59,824 nt of DNA from an uncultured Pseudanabaenaceae cyanobacterium (GCA_938002085.1 CALLAT010000028.1:1-59824); one strand, 5' to 3'; shown: positions 1-9,904, counted from the stretch's first letter. Notes: generated by a model from the sequence alone, not told the origin. Numbers and translations are program-made.

Positions 1-900
1 GGCGATGAATTTCTCAGCACCAAATAGGTCGAGAATATCGGCCTGGTCTTCATCGCTAGAATCCAGATCTAGAAATGCCTGCTGGACTTTATCGCTGAAG
101 CCTTCACCAAAGCGTTCGTCCACGCTGGGCTGCAAAATCCAATGGTAGTTGTAGTAGTTGGGAGTTTCGAAAATCAACTGAACTTTGCTTTCGTCCACCT
201 TGCCCTCTTCCAGGCGGCTGGTCCAGACCTGCGAGTTCATTGCACCCACCTCATAACTGCCTGCTTGAACCACTTCTAAAATTGTGTCATGGGAGCCAGA
301 AAAACCAGGCTGCCCCTGGAGATCCGCCAAGGTGACGCCCGCCTGCTCCATGAAATACTGGGGCATGAGGCGACCCGAGGTGGAGGACTCACTACCGAAG
401 GTTAGGCGACGGCCCTTGAGCGCAGCGAGGCCGTCCACGCTGTCAAAGGGCTCAATGCCGCTGTCAGTGTTGGCAATAAAGATGCTGGTGAATTCGTCAT
501 CAATGTCTCGTTGGGCGATCGCGTTGGCCCCTTCCACCTGAAGCCGCGCCTGGACGCCAGTTAAAGCGCCAAACCAAACTAGATCCAAATCTCCCACCTT
601 GAAGGCACTCACTGCGGCAGGATAATCCGTGACCTGCTTGTATTGCACTTCCACATCCAGCTCCTCGGCGAGGTAGCTGGTGAGCTTGCCGTAGAGGCGG
701 TTGAGCTTCTCGGGATCTTGATCTGGAATGGCCCCCACAACGAGGACGTTCTTGTCGGTGCGATCGCTATTGCTAGCCTGCTCGCTGCTCTCCGCACCCT
801 GGCCTTCGCTTGCCACATCTGAAGAAGAATTGCAGGCTGTCAGCGTTAAAGAACCGATGATTGCAGCGGTTAGGGCCTGGTAGAAAAAGCGATTTCGCAT
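1..900 (-). CDS. Phosphonate/phosphate-type ABC transporter substrate-binding protein (partial, C-terminus off the window)
   Basis: The reading frame starts at ATG 900 on the minus strand and stays open for 300 codons to base 1, so the C-terminus is missing. The protein begins with a lipoprotein signal: basic MRNR, a hydrophobic stretch, then a lipobox ending LTAC, followed by a Ser/Asp/Glu-rich linker. The mature part reads as a PhnD-like periplasmic binding protein, with VVGAIPDQDPEKL near the start and LVWFGALTGVQA after it. Such proteins capture phosphonate, phosphite or related oxyanions for an ABC importer. The permease and ATPase genes would lie to the left, outside the window. The family call comes from overall resemblance; the ligand cannot be told. 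Confidence 0.8.
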   Translation of the reverse strand, partial: MRNRFFYQALTAAIIGSLTLTACNSSSDVASEGQGAESSEQASNSDRTDKNVLVVGAIPDQDPEKLNRLYGKLTSYLAEELDVEVQYKQVTDYPAAVSAFKVGDLDLVWFGALTGVQARLQVEGANAIAQRDIDDEFTSIFIANTDSGIEPFDSVDGLAALKGRRLTFGSESSTSGRLMPQYFMEQAGVTLADLQGQPGFSGSHDTILEVVQAGSYEVGAMNSQVWTSRLEEGKVDESKVQLIFETPNYYNYHWILQPSVDERFGEGFSDKVQQAFLDLDSSDEDQADILDLFGAEKFIA

Positions 901-1117
901 GGTTTAGGGGGATTTCACGAGAATAGTCAGACTGTTCATAGTACTGGCAGGTTCAGAGTCCCATCATCCGCAGGTGCTGTTCCATTTTTTACTTCTGACG
1001 GGGCCAATTCGCGGATGTGATTGATCTGACGGGTTGAACTGTGGTTCTGGCCCCCTGGCGAGGGAGAGAGGCGATCGCCACAATGGTCAGCGCAATACTC
1101 CAATTCCTCAACCCGCC

Positions 1118-1498
1118 ATGACCGACGAAAAGATTTGGGTCGTCACCAGCAACGGCCAGCCCCCAACCCCCGGCCCCAACCTACCTGAAGGCACCCTCCG
1201 AACCGGCAAAGGGATGCTTCAATCCTCCCACCAACGCTTCATCGAGCCCAAGCCCCATGCCGTCAGCACCAAAAAACTAGAGCAGCGCATGGGCCAGTTT
1301 ATTGATGCCATGGGTCGGGTCTTTGACAAGGCAGAAAGCCAAGCTCAGAAGAAGGACGGGTTGCGGTTGGATGAAATCGAGCTATGTGTGGAGATTGGCG
1401 CTGAAGGTGAGGTGCGGTTGATGGGCATGGGCGGTGCAAAGGCGGGCGGACGGGGGGCGATTACACTGACGTTTCGGCGACCTGAAAATCATCAATAG
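1118..1498 (+). CDS. Small Pepco-domain-like protein
   Basis: This is a 126-residue protein starting at ATG 1118, after a run of leaderless-looking sequence. It begins MTDEKIWVVTSNG, has a Pro-rich linker, a central segment FIDAMGRVFDKAESQAQ, and ends in a C-terminal half LDEIELCVEIGAEGEV followed by Gly-rich GMGGAKAGGRGAITLTFRR. I recognise this architecture from cyanobacterial proteins called Pepco-domain proteins, small modules associated with trypsin- or caspase-like peptidases and NTPase-based conflict systems. That assignment is from memory of the family pattern. No peptidase or STAND NTPase gene lies beside it here, so its partner is unknown. An upstream in-frame extension to 1034 exists but looks non-coding. 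Confidence 0.6.
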   Translation: MTDEKIWVVTSNGQPPTPGPNLPEGTLRTGKGMLQSSHQRFIEPKPHAVSTKKLEQRMGQFIDAMGRVFDKAESQAQKKDGLRLDEIELCVEIGAEGEVRLMGMGGAKAGGRGAITLTFRRPENHQ

Positions 1499-1547
1499 GC
1501 ATTTTGTTGCGTTGTGAATCCACAGAACGCGGATTTTGCATGTGCAT

Positions 1548-2011
1548 GTAGGGGCGGGGTCTCCCCGCCCAGGCTGTTCGCCCGTTGTGAATTTGGCGAT
1601 GATGCATCACAAATTGATGGGGGCAGGGGAACCCAGCCCCTACCAGGGTTTGGTATTTGGGGATGATGCTGTGGCGCGATCGCCGGATGTTTGAATGCAC
1701 CGTAGGGGCGGGGTCTCCCCGCCCAGGCCGCCGATTGACCATTATGAAATTGACGGTGATGCATCACAAATTGATGTGGGCAGGGGAACCCAGCTGTGGC
1801 GCGATCGCCAAACGTTTGAATAATGGCACCGTAGGGGCGGGGTCTCCCCACCCAGGCTGTTCGCCCGTTGTGAATTTGGCGGTGATGCATCAAAAATTGG
1901 TGTGGGCAGGGGAACCCAGCCCCTACCAGGGTTTGGTATTTGGGGACGATGCCGTGGCGCGATCGCCGAACGTTTGAATAATCCGTAGGGGCGGGGTCTC
2001 CCCGCCCTCTT
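1548..2011. repeat. Tandem array of GC-rich bipartite palindromic repeats (REP/BIME-like)
   Basis: Three units begin at 1548, 1702 and 1831 (154, 129 and 154 bp), and a fourth partial unit starts at 1985. Each opens with GTAGGGGCGGGGTCTCC, which folds as an 8-bp GC stem, and closes with a second half ending CCCAGCCCCTAC, so that GTAGGGGC and GCCCCTAC bracket the element. The second unit lacks about 25-30 bp around its second half. Between elements lies a conserved spacer holding a GCGATCGC site. Related single copies occur at 34716, 57974 and 59771. The array lies just 3' of the RAYT transposase gene at 2030. Long reading frames across it are repeat artefacts. Confidence 0.85.
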
Positions 2012-2029
2012 GCCTCTTGTTGTCGCTTG

Positions 2030-2548
2030 TCACCATTTCGACGGAACATTCGGGTGCAATTGATCAATCTGCCACTGCCTCGGATTGTTCGCGATATACG
2101 TCCGTAATCTTTCTAGAGATTCATCGTTACGAACGATATGTTCGTAATAATTGCGCTGCCAGAGTTTTACACCCGGTGTGTCACGCATATTGTTGATCTG
2201 CTTTGTCGATTGATATTTGAAATATCCAACCGTCTGTCCCAAAGAAGGACGATTCGATGAGATTTGAGAGGCATCAATCAAAACAACGTAGTGAATGTGA
2301 TTTGGCATAATGACCCAACAGTCCAGCGAAACCGTCGCAAAATGTACCGATAAGCCATTGAGCTGCTCTTCAACAATGGCTCCCAGGTCATTCAGGACGA
2401 CTTGCCCATTTACAACGTCTCCAAGCAAGCAGGCCCGATCCTGAACACAGATCGTGACGAAATAAGCCCCCACCCGCCGATAGTCATACCCGCGCAGCCG
2501 AATTGAACGCCGCCGATGGCGATGGGGATTAAATTTAGGCCTTGTCAT
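2030..2548 (-). CDS. REP-associated tyrosine transposase (RAYT, Y1_Tnp/IS200-like fold)
   Basis: The 172-residue protein has the features of HUH single-strand transposases. The N-terminal RRSIRLRGYDYRRVGAYFVTI is typical of cyanobacterial family members, the metal-binding motif is MPNHIHYVV (HxH), and the catalytic tyrosine is probably in RLRTYIANNPRQW. The segment LWQRNYYEHIVRNDESL is also characteristic. RAYTs are single-copy, domesticated relatives of IS200/IS605 transposases that are linked to propagation of REP palindromes. The tandem palindromic block starts about 20 bp beyond its stop codon, which fits that role. The gene looks intact and of usual length. Mobilising activity is inferred. 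Confidence 0.85.
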   Translation of the reverse strand: MTRPKFNPHRHRRRSIRLRGYDYRRVGAYFVTICVQDRACLLGDVVNGQVVLNDLGAIVEEQLNGLSVHFATVSLDCWVIMPNHIHYVVLIDASQISSNRPSLGQTVGYFKYQSTKQINNMRDTPGVKLWQRNYYEHIVRNDESLERLRTYIANNPRQWQIDQLHPNVPSKW

Positions 2549-2871
2549 ACCCGATCAATATGGTTCAGACGATCGCTCTAGAATGCCCAATTTCCAACTC
2601 TGAGTGATTCGGTGTTGTTACAACTGCTTTACCTAACGATCCAAAGCCTCACCTAGATTTACGGGCCAAAATGAATTGCTTAAAATCCATGTCGAATTCG
2701 ATTTGAGCTGATCCCTGTCGCGATAGGGTCCGAATAGGCACCGCAGCAGAGGCCCTTGCACCACTTCTGGTGGGATTTCTTGCATCAGACCTGGCCCAGA
2801 CTGGCTTGCTGCCCTGCCATCAACCCATATGGACGGTGAACGGCATTGGGCCGCACCCCAAGGAGGCATAT
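2549..2871. other. Intergenic region between RAYT and the EF-G-like gene
   Basis: No gene or RNA was recognised here. The last part holds a strong Shine-Dalgarno sequence, AAGGAGG at about 2860-2866, which fixes the EF-G-like start at 2872. The downstream frame is open further upstream to 2770, but those residues do not resemble an EF-G N-terminus. Confidence 0.5.
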
Positions 2872-4920
2872 ATGCACGGTAAAGCTGTGTCTGGCATCCG
2901 GAATCTGGCGATCGTTGGTCCCTATTCCAGTGGTAAAACAACCCTTTTAGAAAGCTTACTTTTCGTTAGCGAGGCCATTAATCGCAAAGGCTCGATTCAA
3001 GATAGAAATACGGTTGGGGATGGTTCTGCGGAAGCCCGCGATCGCCAAACTAGCGTAGAAATCAGCGCAGCTTTTACCGACTTCGGTGAGCTGCGCTTTA
3101 ATTTTGTCGATTGCCCCGGCTCGATTGAGTTTGCCCAGGAAACCTGGAATGCCCTGATTGGTGTGGATGCGGCGATCGTTGTTTGTGAGCCCGATATCGA
3201 AAGAGTGCTCACCCTCTCGCCCCTATTTAAGTTTTTGGATGACTGGGAGATTCCCCATTTCGTCTTTGTCAACAAGATGGACCGGGCCAACCAAAACCGC
3301 TTCATGGATGTGCTGCATACCCTGCAGTCTGTTTCCAGTCGTCCCCTTGTGCCCCATCAGTATCCCGTTCACCAGGGCGAAGACTTGGTGGGCTTTATTG
3401 ATCTAGTCAATGAAAAGGCCTTCCACTACGAAGACCACAGCCCAGCGACCCCCATGGCTCTGCCCGAAGCCCTGCGAGAAGAGGAGCTGCTGGCGCGGGA
3501 AGAAATGCTGGATGCCCTGTCCAGCTTCGACGATCAGCTCTTAGAAACGCTGATGGAAGAGCGGGAACCCAAGCCCGAAGAAATCCAAAAGGATTTGAAG
3601 TGGGAGCTAGGGGCTGATCTGATCGTGCCGGTGTTCTTTGGCCAGGCGGATCAGGACCTAGGCGTTCGTCCTCTGTTGGATGCTCTGGTGCTAGAGACAC
3701 CCAGTCCCGAGGAAACTGCCGAGCGTCGCGGCCTGAGTCAAGATAAGAGCAAGGCAGATCAGCCTGTAGCTCAGGTGCTGAAGACCTTCTATATGCCCCA
3801 GGCGGGCAAGCTCTCCCTCGTACGCATCTGGCAGGGCGAGTTGAGCGATGGCATGACCCTGAATGGCGATCGCTCCAGCGGCCTCTATCGCATGATGGGC
3901 CAGCAACATATGGGCGTGGTGCGAGCCCAGGCCGGTGACATTATCGCCGTGGCTCGACTAGAGGGGGCCAAGACAGGCGACACCTTGACCTTGGAAGAGA
4001 ATGCAGAGCTGAGTCTGCCAGGCATTGAGCCCATGCACCCCGTGTATGCCTTGGCGATCGCCCCGGAGCGTCGCAATGACGAGGTGAAAATGAGCACAGC
4101 GCTCAAGCGCCTCCAAGAAGAAGATCCCTCACTGCACTGGGAGCAACATGGCGACACCCATGAAGTGATTCTGTGGGGCCAAGGTGAAATTCACCTCAAG
4201 GTAAACCTGGCTCGCTTGGCGAACAAGTACAAGCTGCCCATGGTCACCCATATTCCTCGGGTGCCTTACAAGGAAACGATTCGCAAGCGCGGCGAGAACG
4301 TTCACGGTCGCTACAAGCACCAGACCGGCGGCCATGGCCAGTTCGGCGATGTCTTTATCGATATTCAGCCCCTCCCCCGAGGCAGTGGCTTTAACTTTGA
4401 TCAGCGCATTGTCGGTGGCGTGGTGCCCAAGCAGTACATCCCTGGCGTTGAAACCGGCGTGCGGGAATATCTAGGCCATGGTCCCCTGGGCTTCCCCGTG
4501 GTTGATGTGGCGGTGACGCTAACCAATGGCTCTTACCATTCCGTTGATAGCTCTGAACAAGCGTTCAAGCAGGCGGCGCGCATTGCCATGCAGCAGGGAA
4601 TGCCGGGCTGTCAGCCCACGCTGTTGGAGCCGATCCTGTCCGTGGTAATTTCCGTGCCGATGGAGTTTACCTCCGGGGTACTGCGCCTGCTCAGCGGTCG
4701 TCGCGGCCAAATCCTGGGCTATGACGGCAAGGACAACTGGGGCGGCTGGGATGAAGTCACGGCCTATCTGCCCCAGGCGGAGATGCAGGATCTGATTGTG
4801 GAACTGCGATCGCTCACCCTGGGCGTGGGCTTCTTCGACTGGCAACCCGACCATCTCCAAGAGGTGCCGGATAAATTAGCTGAGCGATTGCTGGCAAAGA
4901 TGGATACGGCTCAGCGCTAA
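2872..4920 (+). CDS. Elongation factor G-like translational GTPase (EF-G2/FusA-like paralogue)
   Basis: The protein has 682 residues in the EF-G domain order. The G domain carries GPYSSGKT (P-loop, about residues 16-23), an RDRQTSVE switch I region, DCPGS as G3 and NKMD as G4. Domains II to V follow, with the domain IV start VPYKETIRKRGENVHGRYKHQ and the domain V segment near PMEFTSGVLRLLSGRRG. The start at 2872 is chosen because AAGGAGG lies six bases upstream. Canonical EF-G has DxPGH at G3, with His as the catalytic residue; here Ser replaces it, as in the EF-G-like side family. It is unlikely to be the housekeeping factor for ribosome translocation. The function of these paralogues is not established. 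Confidence 0.85.
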   Translation: MHGKAVSGIRNLAIVGPYSSGKTTLLESLLFVSEAINRKGSIQDRNTVGDGSAEARDRQTSVEISAAFTDFGELRFNFVDCPGSIEFAQETWNALIGVDAAIVVCEPDIERVLTLSPLFKFLDDWEIPHFVFVNKMDRANQNRFMDVLHTLQSVSSRPLVPHQYPVHQGEDLVGFIDLVNEKAFHYEDHSPATPMALPEALREEELLAREEMLDALSSFDDQLLETLMEEREPKPEEIQKDLKWELGADLIVPVFFGQADQDLGVRPLLDALVLETPSPEETAERRGLSQDKSKADQPVAQVLKTFYMPQAGKLSLVRIWQGELSDGMTLNGDRSSGLYRMMGQQHMGVVRAQAGDIIAVARLEGAKTGDTLTLEENAELSLPGIEPMHPVYALAIAPERRNDEVKMSTALKRLQEEDPSLHWEQHGDTHEVILWGQGEIHLKVNLARLANKYKLPMVTHIPRVPYKETIRKRGENVHGRYKHQTGGHGQFGDVFIDIQPLPRGSGFNFDQRIVGGVVPKQYIPGVETGVREYLGHGPLGFPVVDVAVTLTNGSYHSVDSSEQAFKQAARIAMQQGMPGCQPTLLEPILSVVISVPMEFTSGVLRLLSGRRGQILGYDGKDNWGGWDEVTAYLPQAEMQDLIVELRSLTLGVGFFDWQPDHLQEVPDKLAERLLAKMDTAQR

Positions 4921-5189
4921 CCATCGTTGGGTTAACGAGACAAAGCGGTAACAATGGGGGAGTCCCATGGGAGAGTTTTATCTCAAGAGGCTCCCCCGTT
5001 GCGATGTCATTGTTGGCAGTGGATTACAGGGGCTGACATCCATAAAGCCAGCGACTATAACCTAGGGACAAAGTCTCGTCGCCCAAAAACAGGCCAAGCT
5101 TGGAACAATGGCTTAGAATGCACATGCTTCTGGGTCTAGGCATTGCCCTAGTCCATGGCGAGGTCGAGGGCGTCATCGAGGAAAATCCT

Positions 5190-5609
5190 GTGCAGCAGAA
5201 TAACTTCAAAAACAAACCAGATGATGGCTTCACAGCGGGTCTCAAATTCTGGCTCATTTTCCTCATTGCCCTAGTGCTAATGCGCTTTCCTTTGCCCTAT
5301 GCCATTGTTTTTGCCTTCGTAGGTGGCATGGCCGGTGGGTTTGCTTTGGGCTGGTGGCAAGAGCTGAGCTTGATACCGGGGCAAAATGGCTATTCCGATG
5401 TTTTTGTGACGATGGATGCCCAGCGCTTGCTGGAGCTGGATGAACCCGAGTCCGACACTTACGACCGAGCAGAGGGCGTTTTGCGACGTCGTTCCCAGTA
5501 TGTTTCCAATCGTCCCTATGACCGGGATGGTCGCAAGCAGATCGTCAATGGTTGGTTGGCTTGGCGTCGCTCATCTCGACCTCGCTACGAGCGCGATCGC
5601 CGTCGCTAA
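5190..5609 (+). CDS. Conserved hypothetical membrane protein
   Basis: The protein is about 139 residues from GTG 5190 and is not recognised as a named family. It has a polar N-terminus, then two or more membrane segments, LKFWLIFLIALVLMRFPLPY and AIVFAFVGGMAGGFALGWW, followed by a charged cytoplasmic-looking tail rich in Arg and Asp (RPYDRDGRKQ, RRSSRPRYERDRRR). GTG 5190 is preferred because GAGGA precedes it by a normal spacing and the residues after it look family-like. TTG 5100 and ATG 5118 are in-frame alternatives. It lies alone between the EF-G-like gene and a candidate RNA. Confidence 0.6.
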   Translation: MQQNNFKNKPDDGFTAGLKFWLIFLIALVLMRFPLPYAIVFAFVGGMAGGFALGWWQELSLIPGQNGYSDVFVTMDAQRLLELDEPESDTYDRAEGVLRRRSQYVSNRPYDRDGRKQIVNGWLAWRRSSRPRYERDRRR

Positions 5610-5663
5610 GTAAACTTTGGGGCTAAAAAAGGGCAGCTAAGCAGTTTTTCCTAGCTCAACTAA

Positions 5664-5812
5664 TTGACTTTTTAGAGAGTATTAAACTTTGCCTGTTCTT
5701 TAAGGATTTGCTCGGAGACTTGATGCTCCCCTCACGGTTCTCCCAGTGATCTGCCTTAGGATTAAACACATGAGAAGCTGCTTGTGAGCCCGGAATTCGT
5801 TCCGGGTTTTTT
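5664..5812 (+). ncRNA. Candidate small non-coding RNA with its own terminator
   Basis: The gap after the membrane-protein gene has no reading frame of note. It contains TTGACT at 5664, short self-complementary segments (for example GGAG...CTCC around 5730) and ends in a textbook intrinsic terminator at 5789-5812. A terminator 180 bp past the preceding stop codon could mark a separate RNA, of about the length of 6S RNA, or only a long 3' UTR. I could not match it to any known RNA family by eye. Confidence 0.3.
5789..5812 (+). terminator. Intrinsic terminator with TTCG tetraloop
   Basis: A 7-bp stem CCCGGAA/TTCCGGG is closed by the stable tetraloop TTCG and followed at once by six T residues. 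It reads on the plus strand. Confidence 0.85.
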
Positions 5813-5854
5813 CTTGACATAAATTCTCTGTTCAGAGAATTTATGTCAAGAAAA
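5809..5854. repeat. 46-bp near-perfect palindrome
   Basis: Two 22-nt arms (5809-5830 and 5833-5854) are exact reverse complements around a two-base centre. The arms contain CTTGACATAAATTCTCTG. There is no T run on the distal side in either direction, so it is not a standard terminator. It overlaps the T tail of the preceding terminator and lies 58 bp past the stop of the formylglutathione hydrolase gene. Confidence 0.85.
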
Positions 5855-5911
5855 GCATGAGTGTTTTGTCTGGGTAAGACCATCGTCCATGGGCTGTCTT
5901 CAATTCATCGC

Positions 5912-6778
5912 TCAATCAATCAACGCCATGGCATGGTGCTGAATATGGTCCTCCATAAAGGAAGCGATGAAATAGTAACTGTGGTCATAGCCAGGCTGAA
6001 GGCGGAGGGTGAGGAGCTGCTGTGCATCTTTGCAAGCTGCCTCAAATAGCTCGGGCTTGAGCTGGTTGGTGAGAAATGAATCAGCATCACCCTGGTCAAT
6101 CAGAATGTGGCCACCAAAGTTAGCCGACTTGACGAGTTCGCTGGCATCGTAGGTCTTCCAAACTTCGCGATCGCTCCCCAAATAATGGGAAAGCGCTTTC
6201 TCCCCCCAGGGACATTGCATCGGAGCCACGATGGGAGCCAGAGCGGAGACAGAGCGGTAGCGCTCTGGATTGCGCAGCGCACAGACCAAAGCTCCATGGC
6301 CCCCCATGGAATGGCCCATGATGCCTTGACGGCTAGTATCCGCCGAGAAATATTCTGCGATGAGCTGGGGCAGCTCTTCCGTGACGTAACTGTACATGTG
6401 GTAATGCTTCGACCAGGGCGCCTCCGTCGCATCTACATAGAAGCCCGCACCTTGGCCAAAATCCCAGCTGTCATCCTCATCAGGCACCTCATCTCCCCGA
6501 GGGCTCGTATCCGGGGCCACCAGCATTAGGCCATGGTGAGCGGCATAGCGCTGGGCACCGGCTTTGGTCGTGAAATTGTCGGCGGTGCAGGTTAGACCAG
6601 AGAGGTAGTAGAGGACTGGCACCGGGCCTTGTGCTGCCTGGGGAGGAATGAAGACCGAGAAGGTCATGTCACACTGGCAAGCTATCGAGGCGTGACGATG
6701 AAACTGAACCTCTCCCCCAAAGCAATGGGCTTGAGATAAAAGCTGGGGAGCAGGATTCCGATCTGAGACATCTGCCAT
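5912..6778 (-). CDS. fghA: S-formylglutathione hydrolase
   Basis: This 288-residue esterase-D-type hydrolase splits S-formylglutathione into formate and glutathione, the second step of glutathione-dependent formaldehyde removal in the cytosol. The nucleophile motif is GHSMGG (Ser157), with Asp in LIDQGDADSF (about 228-233) and His in GYDHSYYF (His266) completing the triad. YLSGLTCTADNF and TKAGAQRYAA are typical of the family. Length is normal. The partner enzyme, class III alcohol dehydrogenase, lies on the same strand at 8386-9495. An oppositely oriented acyltransferase gene and about 540 bp of AT-rich DNA separate the two. frmB is the other common gene name. Confidence 0.93.
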   Translation of the reverse strand: MADVSDRNPAPQLLSQAHCFGGEVQFHRHASIACQCDMTFSVFIPPQAAQGPVPVLYYLSGLTCTADNFTTKAGAQRYAAHHGLMLVAPDTSPRGDEVPDEDDSWDFGQGAGFYVDATEAPWSKHYHMYSYVTEELPQLIAEYFSADTSRQGIMGHSMGGHGALVCALRNPERYRSVSALAPIVAPMQCPWGEKALSHYLGSDREVWKTYDASELVKSANFGGHILIDQGDADSFLTNQLKPELFEAACKDAQQLLTLRLQPGYDHSYYFIASFMEDHIQHHAMALID

Positions 6779-7316
6779 GGTGAAGATCTGGGAGTAAGGA
6801 CTGAATGTAAAGGATCGTGGTTCGTTAATGGTTGTTTACAGTTTCTAATTTTGGGATAGTCCCTTGGCATAGGCGCTTCCAGCCTGTAAATTCGACTAGA
6901 CCTTATTTGTATAATTTATTACTTTTTGAGGTACAAAATTCTGATGGAAAATTCTCTTCACCAGAAAGCGCTGCTCGAAAGCTTTGCAAAGCCAATGCTT
7001 TATTTGTTGCTCTCTTGTGGCGCCATGAATGCTTGCATCAGTGCAGAGATCCTAAGCAGAATCAATGCAGCTTTTGCTTTCGCCAGTGGTATTAGAACAA
7101 CTTGATTCTTTTTATACCAAAATCAGCCAAATCGCTGACTAGACATGGTTTTTTGGCATTCAACAAGGCTTTAACAAAGTCTCTCTTAACATATTGATGC
7201 AGTGTTGGTTGTAGCTTTTTTGATCGCGAATTCTATGATGAAGCTGCATCAAATCTAGATTGCCCTTTCCTAACAACTTTGGTTGTAGTGCTGCCCTATT
7301 TGAGCTCAGGTGAATT
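6779..7316. other. AT-rich intergenic region
   Basis: The 538 bp lie between the divergent hydrolase and acyltransferase genes and should hold both promoters. Base composition is clearly more AT-rich than the flanks. The short frames in it (such as 6832-7095) lack family character and are not called. No repeat or RNA structure was recognised. Confidence 0.4.
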
Positions 7317-8354
7317 GTGAGAGATCCACGCATCGATTTCCTCCGTTTTTTGGGGTTATCTTTAATTATTTTTGCCCACGTTGATCCGCCCAATTGGCTC
7401 TTTCAACTTAGGAATTTTGATGTTCCTTTAATGGTGCTTGTGGCAGGCCTCTCCTTTTCTAAGGCAGGTGAGATTGGTTCCTACTGGGGCTATCTCTCTA
7501 AACGGGTTAAGCGTTTGTTGCTTCCCATGTGGTTGTTCCTCTGTGTTTACTTCTTGGTGCTCCATGCAATGTGGCCTAGTCATGAATGGCTGGAGCTGCA
7601 AAATTTGGTGGGTAGCTACGCCCTCTTGGGAGTGGTGGGGGTTCCTTACGTTTGGATTATTCGGGTGTTCTTATTTGTAGCGGCGATCGCCCCGGCCATT
7701 GCTGGGTTGAATCAACGCATCAAGGATAATCGAACCTATCTTTTACTCCTAGCGGGAGCCTATGGCCTATATGAGCTGCTGCTTGTCGTCAGTTTGGATG
7801 CGAGCCGAGCCTCTGCCCTGGGGAAACTCTTGGCCTTGGTCGTTTATTACGCGATCGCTTACAGCATTCTGTTTGCTTTGGGAGTGCGTTTGCCCCAGTT
7901 AAGCCAGCGGCAAGTGCAGGCCGTTTTTGGGACTGCCCTGGGCATTTTCCTTGCGTTAGGTCTAGGGGCAGCAATGACAGGGTCAGCCTGGCCAGATTTG
8001 CAGGCCTTCAAGTATCCTCCAACGGCTTACTACCTGTCCTATGCCGTAGCGGTTTCTTCACTGCTGTGGTTAGCAATGAATCCCATCATTGAAACGATCA
8101 AACGTTTCAAGCAAGGAGAGAAGTTTATCCTCTTTTGCTCGCGCAACAGCATGTGGTTGTATCTCTGGCACATTCCTTTTGTAGAGTTTTTTCGGGCGCT
8201 AGACTACAGCAACATTGGAGTGAATTTTTTTGTTGCCTACGCTTGCGCAGCTCTATTGGCTTGGCTCCAATCCAAGCTAATTCGCTTGGCATTGATGCCG
8301 AAGCTGAAGAGCGATAATCTACGCCGTAACGTCAAGCTGATTTTGACAGGCTGA
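7317..8354 (+). CDS. Acyltransferase family 3 membrane protein
   Basis: The 345-residue integral membrane protein has about ten hydrophobic segments. It starts RDPRIDFLRFLGLSLIIFAH, the signature opening of acyltransferase-3 (OafA/YrhL-like) proteins, where the His is thought to be part of the active site. Members O-acetylate or otherwise acylate surface polysaccharides and lipids; the substrate here is unknown. The start is a GTG at 7317, since upstream codons give no better choice. It points against its neighbours and splits the formaldehyde gene pair, ending 31 bp from the dehydrogenase stop. With the AT-rich upstream DNA, this suggests later insertion. Confidence 0.75.
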   Translation: MRDPRIDFLRFLGLSLIIFAHVDPPNWLFQLRNFDVPLMVLVAGLSFSKAGEIGSYWGYLSKRVKRLLLPMWLFLCVYFLVLHAMWPSHEWLELQNLVGSYALLGVVGVPYVWIIRVFLFVAAIAPAIAGLNQRIKDNRTYLLLLAGAYGLYELLLVVSLDASRASALGKLLALVVYYAIAYSILFALGVRLPQLSQRQVQAVFGTALGIFLALGLGAAMTGSAWPDLQAFKYPPTAYYLSYAVAVSSLLWLAMNPIIETIKRFKQGEKFILFCSRNSMWLYLWHIPFVEFFRALDYSNIGVNFFVAYACAALLAWLQSKLIRLALMPKLKSDNLRRNVKLILTG

Positions 8355-8385
8355 ATGCTTGAAATCAGAACAGCGAAGCAGAACC

Positions 8386-9904
<1,519 letters not shown>

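Noticed and set aside
1548-2011. CRISPR array
   Set aside because: Units are 129-154 bp with conserved spacers and no short repeat-unique spacer pattern; no cas genes are present.
1492-2067. 191-codon minus-strand frame across the repeat array
   Set aside because: It is made of translated palindromic repeats (PRPY-type peptides repeating with the 154-bp units) and has no independent coding signal.
5664-5812. Naming the candidate RNA as 6S RNA
   Set aside because: Length would fit, but I could not confirm the closing stem and central bubble, so it is left unnamed.
6832-7095. 87-codon frame upstream of the acyltransferase
   Set aside because: Residue composition is irregular and it overlaps the divergent promoter region.
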